From: Caryophanales bacterium UBA7581
Lineage (GTDB): Bacteria; Bacillota_I; Bacilli_A; RFN20; CAG-826
Length of the DNA stretch: 7,774 bases
Assembly: GCA_002477825.1 (NCBI GenBank)
Contig: DLKT01000037.1
Coordinates: 7,352 to 15,125 of the forward strand
Direction of reading: 5' to 3'
Part shown: piece after piece, positions 4,541 through 7,774 of the stretch
Position numbering within the stretch: the first letter of the stretch is position 1
Layout of the letters: every line of letters begins with the position of its first letter
The notes under the pieces: generated by a model
Seen by the model: the letters and a program-made list of their open reading frames with translations, nothing else
Database searches by the model: none
Told to the model about the DNA's origin: nothing
Translations under genes and position numbers: made by a program

Positions 4541-6655
4541 ATGGAAAAAGCACTTGAAAAAAAATTGTTAACTTTAGGTTATTTAGTTATCGATAAAAAA
4601 ATGGAAGGCACGACCACAAATGAAGATATTAGTGTTCTTTTAAAAAGCTTTGCTGATCTTGATTTTATTTTAGATTATTCTTCTATTGAATTATTAAAGA
4701 ATACACATTTGAGCGAAGTCCAAGCATTCTATTTTCACGCTTTTGATTTATTAAAAGAAAGTAAAGGCGCTAGTGTAAAACATATCTATTTTTATCGTAA
4801 CTTTCCTAACATGGAAAACATCAGTGATGATGAGTATATCTTACGCGCCATGTTACACTACATGACAGCGACCGAAGAGGAATATGGTTACATGGCGCAA
4901 GATATAAAAACATTAAAGAAGACAAAAGAAAAGATAACGGCTCATCCTATCACTTTAAAAGTTATTGAGGAAAAAGATGGCGTTTCTTTATTAGGAAAAT
5001 ACTTCACTGCTCTTTTAGAAGGAAATCATACAATTTCTCATCAAGATGGAGACATAATGAAAGTATTTTTAAAAGAATATCCGGAGTTCGTTACACCAAC
5101 GACTTTTGCTTTTAAAGAAAACTTAGTGCTTTATGCACTAATGATTTTAGAAGACAAAAAGAAAGTCTCTGCTCTTTTTGATTATCTTTCTATCGATCAT
5201 TTTAAAGAAATAACCGATGTATTACGCCTTTACGCTGCGATTTCTGGGTATTGTTCTTTATTAGGCGTTATTACTTTTAAAAGTCTTGACCGTAAAGCTA
5301 GAAAAATCTTTTTATCCTATTTAAATGCTTTAGTGCAATATAAAAAAGATGCCATGGATGATTTTGCTCTTCATGAAGACTTATGGAAAAAAGCGTTTCG
5401 TATGCTTCATGTTGGCGAATTTAAAGGAAAATATCCTTTCATCTATGACTGTGCTTATCGCTTAAGAACGAATCAATATGGTACGTTCTTTTCGAAAGTA
5501 AATGTAGGTATTCAATCTGGAGATAAAGAAGTCTTTACATTGCTAAAAAGAAAACCAGGTTATTTTGCTAGAATGCTTGATTCTTTACTTCGTAATTCTT
5601 CTTTTAGTGTTGAAGAAATCTTATCACAATTTTCACTTGTGATGTCTTCAATTGCCACTCCTGTAATCATTCAATTATGGGAGTATTATCAAAATCGTAA
5701 TCAGTTATTGGAACAACGTTTTATTTCTTATCGAAGTGTCAGTAACTTTGTTTCTATTCAAATCCCAGAAAAGCGTTGTTTCCATGACGAATCAACATTA
5801 AATAAGATTGTTGGTTGTTTAGAAAATAGTTTAAAAGAACGTTTTTCTACTCTTCCTCCATATCAAAATGTTTATCTGGATCCCGTTATGAAGAACTATA
5901 TGGTTCCTTTAAATAATAAGAACCAATCTCAAGGTTTAAAAACGTTAACTTTTGGCTCTAAAATTGCTTTAGACGCTGAAGATAATACAGTCTTACGGTT
6001 CTTCACTTATTGGAAAAATATCGCTGGTCAACGCGTAGATATTGATTTATCCGCAGAGATCTACGATGAAGATTTCCAATATGTTGCTTCTTTAGCGTGG
6101 CATGATATGGGCGCTGGTAGAGAATTTAAATCTTACCATTCTGGTGATATCACTTCCGCTCCTAAAGGCGCAAGTGAATTTATCGATATCAACTTAGAAA
6201 AAGCGAAAGAACATTGTCGTTATATTATCGTATGTAATACGGTGTTTACCGATCAAAACTTTAACGAAATTCCTGAATGTTTCTCTGGCGTTATGTTTAG
6301 AAAGCATCATGGAAAACGTGGACCTATATTTGATCTTAAATCCGTTCATACGAAATTCGATTTAACCGCGAATTCTTCACTTACGATGGCTTTTATCATT
6401 GACTTAAAAAACATGGAGATGATCTGGTGTGATGTATGTCAAGATGATAATTGTATTGCTGGGTACGCTACGCTAGGACCACTTTTAAAACGAGCGGTTG
6501 GTAAACGTATGTCTATCTATGACTTAATGCTTTTACACCAAAATCATGTAACCTTTGTTGATGATAAGAAAAAAGCAGATGTCATCATTGACGACTCACC
6601 CGATTCTATGATTCATCCAACTCGTGTTGATGAAATCATGGAATGGGTGATATAA
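4541..6655 (+). CDS. Large paralogue copy 2: TerD-like-domain protein, MXAN_6230/SCO0854-type
   Basis: The gene encodes a soluble protein of 704 residues, without signal peptide or membrane helix. Residues 1-460 are predominantly helical, with conserved blocks LGYLV (12-16), ITDVLRLYAA (224-233), LDRKARKIFL (249-258), LWKKAFRMLHVGEF (281-294), MLDSLLRN (345-352) and LWEYYQNRN (379-387). The C-terminal part begins with VLRFFTYW (484-491), then RVDIDLSAEIYDEDF (498-512), YHSGDITSAPKGASEF (532-547), FIDINLEKAKEHCRYIIV (547-564) and IPECFSGVMFR (577-587). This order matches the TerD fold's DLDLSA...SGD...DL pattern. The tail has MAFIIDLKNMEMIWCDV (615-631) and ends EIMEWVI. From memory the architecture matches the MXAN_6230/SCO0854 family, but I see no RING-type cysteine pairs. 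TerD domains bind calcium and are linked to chemical-stress and phage-response systems; that role is inferred here. AGGAAG (4525-4530) and the ATG at 4541 set the start. Confidence 0.85.
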   Translation: MEKALEKKLLTLGYLVIDKKMEGTTTNEDISVLLKSFADLDFILDYSSIELLKNTHLSEVQAFYFHAFDLLKESKGASVKHIYFYRNFPNMENISDDEYILRAMLHYMTATEEEYGYMAQDIKTLKKTKEKITAHPITLKVIEEKDGVSLLGKYFTALLEGNHTISHQDGDIMKVFLKEYPEFVTPTTFAFKENLVLYALMILEDKKKVSALFDYLSIDHFKEITDVLRLYAAISGYCSLLGVITFKSLDRKARKIFLSYLNALVQYKKDAMDDFALHEDLWKKAFRMLHVGEFKGKYPFIYDCAYRLRTNQYGTFFSKVNVGIQSGDKEVFTLLKRKPGYFARMLDSLLRNSSFSVEEILSQFSLVMSSIATPVIIQLWEYYQNRNQLLEQRFISYRSVSNFVSIQIPEKRCFHDESTLNKIVGCLENSLKERFSTLPPYQNVYLDPVMKNYMVPLNNKNQSQGLKTLTFGSKIALDAEDNTVLRFFTYWKNIAGQRVDIDLSAEIYDEDFQYVASLAWHDMGAGREFKSYHSGDITSAPKGASEFIDINLEKAKEHCRYIIVCNTVFTDQNFNEIPECFSGVMFRKHHGKRGPIFDLKSVHTKFDLTANSSLTMAFIIDLKNMEMIWCDVCQDDNCIAGYATLGPLLKRAVGKRMSIYDLMLLHQNHVTFVDDKKKADVIIDDSPDSMIHPTRVDEIMEWVI

Positions 6656-6662
6656 ACTTATC

Positions 6663-6735
6663 GGGGTGGCTTTCTTTATATAACTTACTTCTATAATTAA
6701 AAAAGGGAAAATTCATGTTATATACTATCCACCTC
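6663..6735 (+). other. Long hairpin just after the copy 2 stop codon
   Basis: GGGGTGG (6663-6669) pairs with CCACCTC (6729-6735), with one G-U, and within it TATATAAC (6677-6684) pairs perfectly with GTTATATA (6717-6724). It starts 8 nt after the TAA of copy 2. There is no T tract directly after the stem, so it is not a typical rho-independent terminator. It could be a 3'-end stabilising or processing structure in the copy 2 mRNA. Confidence 0.45.
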
Positions 6736-6741
6736 ACTTTT

Positions 6742-6780
6742 AAAAAAAGAAAGAACCTAAACAAAATAGTGCTTAGGTTC
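6742..6780 (-). terminator. Rho-independent terminator for the leftward (BspA-like) transcript
   Basis: On the minus strand GAACCTAA (6780-6773) pairs with TTAGGTTC (6760-6753) around a 12-nt loop and is followed by TTTCTTTTTTT (6752-6742). It faces transcripts coming from the BspA-like gene, some 300 nt after its stop codon, or from any RNA made from 6788-6894 on this strand. The loop can also be partly structured. Confidence 0.75.
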
Positions 6781-6787
6781 AATCATC

Positions 6788-6894
6788 TTGTGGCCATGTT
6801 ACATTTACTTCTAAACGCATACCGCACTTCTAGTGCCGGTATAAAGTCCTAGTAACACTAGTTACTAGTGAAAGAGATGTAAAACTATCCACAA
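6788..6894. ncRNA. Nested inverted-repeat element, candidate branched structured RNA (strand uncertain)
   Basis: Four nested or tandem helices fold this stretch into a closed branched structure. TTGTGG (6788-6793) pairs with CCACAA (6889-6894). TTACAT (6799-6804) pairs with ATGTAA (6877-6882). ATACCGCACT (6819-6828) pairs with AGTGCCGGTAT (6832-6842), with one bulge. CTAGTAAC (6849-6856) pairs with GTTACTAG (6861-6868) around a 4-nt loop. The motif CTAGTG/CACTAG occurs three times and allows an alternative hairpin 6856-6870. A terminator lies at each end, one for each strand. No ORF of note is present. It could be a small RNA, a structured 3' UTR, or the remnant end of a mobile element; I cannot assign a family. 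Confidence 0.45.
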
Positions 6895-6896
6895 TG

Positions 6897-6954
6897 AAAA
6901 GAGGGCTATGAATTACTTTGCCTTACACTCTTGTAATTCGTAGTCCTCTTTTTT
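6897..6954 (+). terminator. Strong rho-independent terminator for the rightward (copy 2) transcript
   Basis: AAAAGAGGGCTATGAATTAC (6897-6916) pairs along its whole 20 bases with 6933-6952, with two G-U wobbles and no mismatch, around a 16-nt loop. A T tract follows (6949-6954, continuing after one G). It is the best rightward terminator after copy 2, about 240 nt past the stop codon, so the mRNA would include the two inverted-repeat structures before it. Confidence 0.8.
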
Positions 6955-6988
6955 GTTTTTTTACAAAAGACATCTGGTTTAAAAGATG

Positions 6989-7011
6989 TAATTCGCTATC
7001 CTCATTTTTTT
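6989..7011 (+). repeat. Second copy of the terminator right arm found at 3390-3412
   Basis: The 23 bases here match 3390-3412 in 22 positions (TAATTCGCT, A or T, then TCCTCA and a T tract) and resemble the right arm at 6934-6954. A matching left arm is not adjacent. GACATC/GATGT just upstream forms only a weak stem, and an arm-like AATGAGACTTA lies further right at 7030-7040. It is probably a partial or eroded copy of the same terminator family. Confidence 0.55.
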
Positions 7012-7077
7012 GTATTTTTATTGTTTAAGAATGAGACTTAAGTAATTTTTATGGATAAAATAATCACAAAGTTTAAC
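7012..7077. other. AT-rich gap before the BspA-like stop codon
   Basis: There is no gene. A 6-bp GGATAA/TTATCC pairing spans 7053-7082 and overlaps the end of the leftward gene. It lacks a convincing T tract. The segment also carries the arm-like AATGAGACTTA noted with the neighbouring repeat. Confidence 0.3.
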
Positions 7078-7774
7078 TTATCCTTTATAGTCCCACACAA
7101 CTGGACGATTATCAGGATTCCAATTAGAATTCCAACCACTTGTTTGCCATTTTACTTCGCAATAAATGGTTAAAGAATCACAATCGCTAAACGCATAAGC
7201 ACCTATCTGCCTTACACTACTTGGAATAATGATACTAGTTAAAGACGTACAAGCTTTGAATGCATACTCTTCTATACTTGTTACACTACTTGGAATAACT
7301 ATACTGGTTAAAGACGTACAAGTTTCAAATGCATAACTTCCTATACTTGTTACTCCATTTTGAATTTCTGCATTAGTCAAGTTAGTACAACCGCTAAACG
7401 CATAAGCATCTATCCGCCTTACACTACTTGGAATAATAATACTGGTTAAAGATCTACATTCATAGAATGCATATTTTCCTATACTTGTTAAACTATTTGG
7501 AATTACGATACTTGTTAAAGAGTTACAACCAAAAAATGTATGATTTTCTATACTCGTAACACTACTTGGAATAACTATGCTTGTTAAAGATCTACAATAA
7601 TAAAATGCCCAACCTCCTATACTTGTTACGCCATTTTGGATTTCTACATTTGTTAAATTAGTGCAGCCATAAAAAGCACCAGATCTTATACTTGTTACAC
7701 TACTTGGAATAACTATTCTGGTTAAAGACGTACAATATTCAAATGTAGAACGACCTATACTTGTTACACTGTTT
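7078..7774 (-). CDS. BspA-like leucine-rich repeat protein, C-terminal part (5' end outside window)
   Basis: The minus strand is open from the right edge to a TAA at 7078-7080, giving 231 residues that lack the N-terminus. Nine consecutive 23-residue LRR_5 (BspA/TpLRR) units are visible, with consensus SSVTSIGxYAFxxCxSLTSIVIP, followed by a 24-residue tail with SGWNSNWNPDNRPVVWDYKG. Such proteins are usually secreted or surface-attached and mediate adhesion to host or matrix proteins, but the signal peptide and any anchor would lie outside the window. A TTG at 7378-7380 inside a repeat is not the start, because the frame continues unbroken through it. The tail resembles the ends of other gut Firmicutes BspA-like proteins as I remember them. 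The repeat class is certain; the function is by family. Confidence 0.9.
   Translation of the reverse strand, partial: NSVTSIGRSTFEYCTSLTRIVIPSSVTSIRSGAFYGCTNLTNVEIQNGVTSIGGWAFYYCRSLTSIVIPSSVTSIENHTFFGCNSLTSIVIPNSLTSIGKYAFYECRSLTSIIIPSSVRRIDAYAFSGCTNLTNAEIQNGVTSIGSYAFETCTSLTSIVIPSSVTSIEEYAFKACTSLTSIIIPSSVRQIGAYAFSDCDSLTIYCEVKWQTSGWNSNWNPDNRPVVWDYKG
7153..7773 (-). repeat. Nine tandem 69-bp repeats encoding LRR units, with longer-range order
   Basis: Units of exactly 69 bp run from 7773 down to 7153. The variant segment NLTNxEIQNGVTSI recurs after four units (276 bp), pointing to an ancestral 4-unit block. Separately, 7185-7250 and 7392-7457, three units (207 bp) apart, are nearly identical at the DNA level, as expected from recent slippage or unequal exchange. 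Confidence 0.85.

Noticed and set aside
6788..6894. Integron attC site or CDS remnant of a transposase
   Set aside because: No RYYYAAC/GTTRRRY core pair is present at the ends, and short minus-strand frames are interrupted by stops with no motif I can assign.
7053..7082. Leftward terminator formed by GGATAA/TTATCC at the BspA-like stop
   Set aside because: It has only six A/T-rich pairs, a loop of 18 nt, and a poor T tract; the hairpin at 6742-6780 is far better.
7078..7380. Separate 100-codon gene starting at the TTG at 7380
   Set aside because: The frame continues upstream without a stop to the window edge, and the TTG encodes a repeat-internal leucine with no ribosome binding site.
7153..7773. 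CRISPR array
   Set aside because: The repeats are contiguous 69-bp coding units in one open frame with no spacers; they encode leucine-rich repeats.

Overview
The window is AT-rich, low-GC DNA from a bacterium of the Bacillota (Firmicutes) type. The evidence is a phenylalanyl-tRNA synthetase alpha gene preceded by a T-box leader, strong AGGAGG-type ribosome binding sites, rho-independent terminators, and a BspA-like leucine-rich repeat gene of the kind common in gut Erysipelotrichia/RF39-like lineages. TGA is used as a real stop: the first large gene ends in TGA exactly where its paralogue ends in TAA. A mycoplasma-type code is therefore unlikely. The lineage guess is inference; no ribosomal RNA is present to confirm it.

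Layout. Bases 1-539 (minus) hold the first 179 codons of pheS. Bases 562-813 (minus) hold its T-box leader, internal attenuator and an extended -10 promoter. Bases 915-1060 are the control region of the first large gene. Bases 1061-3163 (plus) encode a 700-residue protein, copy 1. Bases 3164-3415 hold a possible structured RNA and a terminator. Bases 3416-4375 (minus) encode a WYL-domain regulator. Bases 4376-4540 are the divergent control region between that regulator and the second large gene. Bases 4541-6655 (plus) encode a 704-residue paralogue, copy 2. Bases 6656-7077 form a convergent intergenic region full of inverted repeats and terminators. Bases 7078-7774 (minus) encode the C-terminal part of a BspA-like repeat protein that runs off the window.

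The core of interest is the three-gene cassette: large protein copy 1, WYL regulator, large protein copy 2. The two large proteins are full-length paralogues. Copy 2 carries a C-terminal TerD-like (tellurium/stress-response) domain with the motif YHSGDITSAPKGASEF, and its layout resembles what I remember of the MXAN_6230/SCO0854 family, though no RING-type cysteine cluster is visible here. Copy 1 keeps the fold-level landmarks but has lost the SGD motif. Upstream of both genes the same four short boxes recur at identical spacing (offset 3474 bp throughout), while the DNA between them has diverged. One box also overlaps the probable promoter of the WYL gene. The simplest reading is that the WYL protein controls both paralogues and itself, so that the cassette is a ligand- or stress-switched response unit. 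The physiological trigger and the activity cannot be read from the sequence.

Both convergent intergenic regions contain related terminator arms and additional nested inverted repeats not explained by the genes. They are described individually as candidates for structured RNA.
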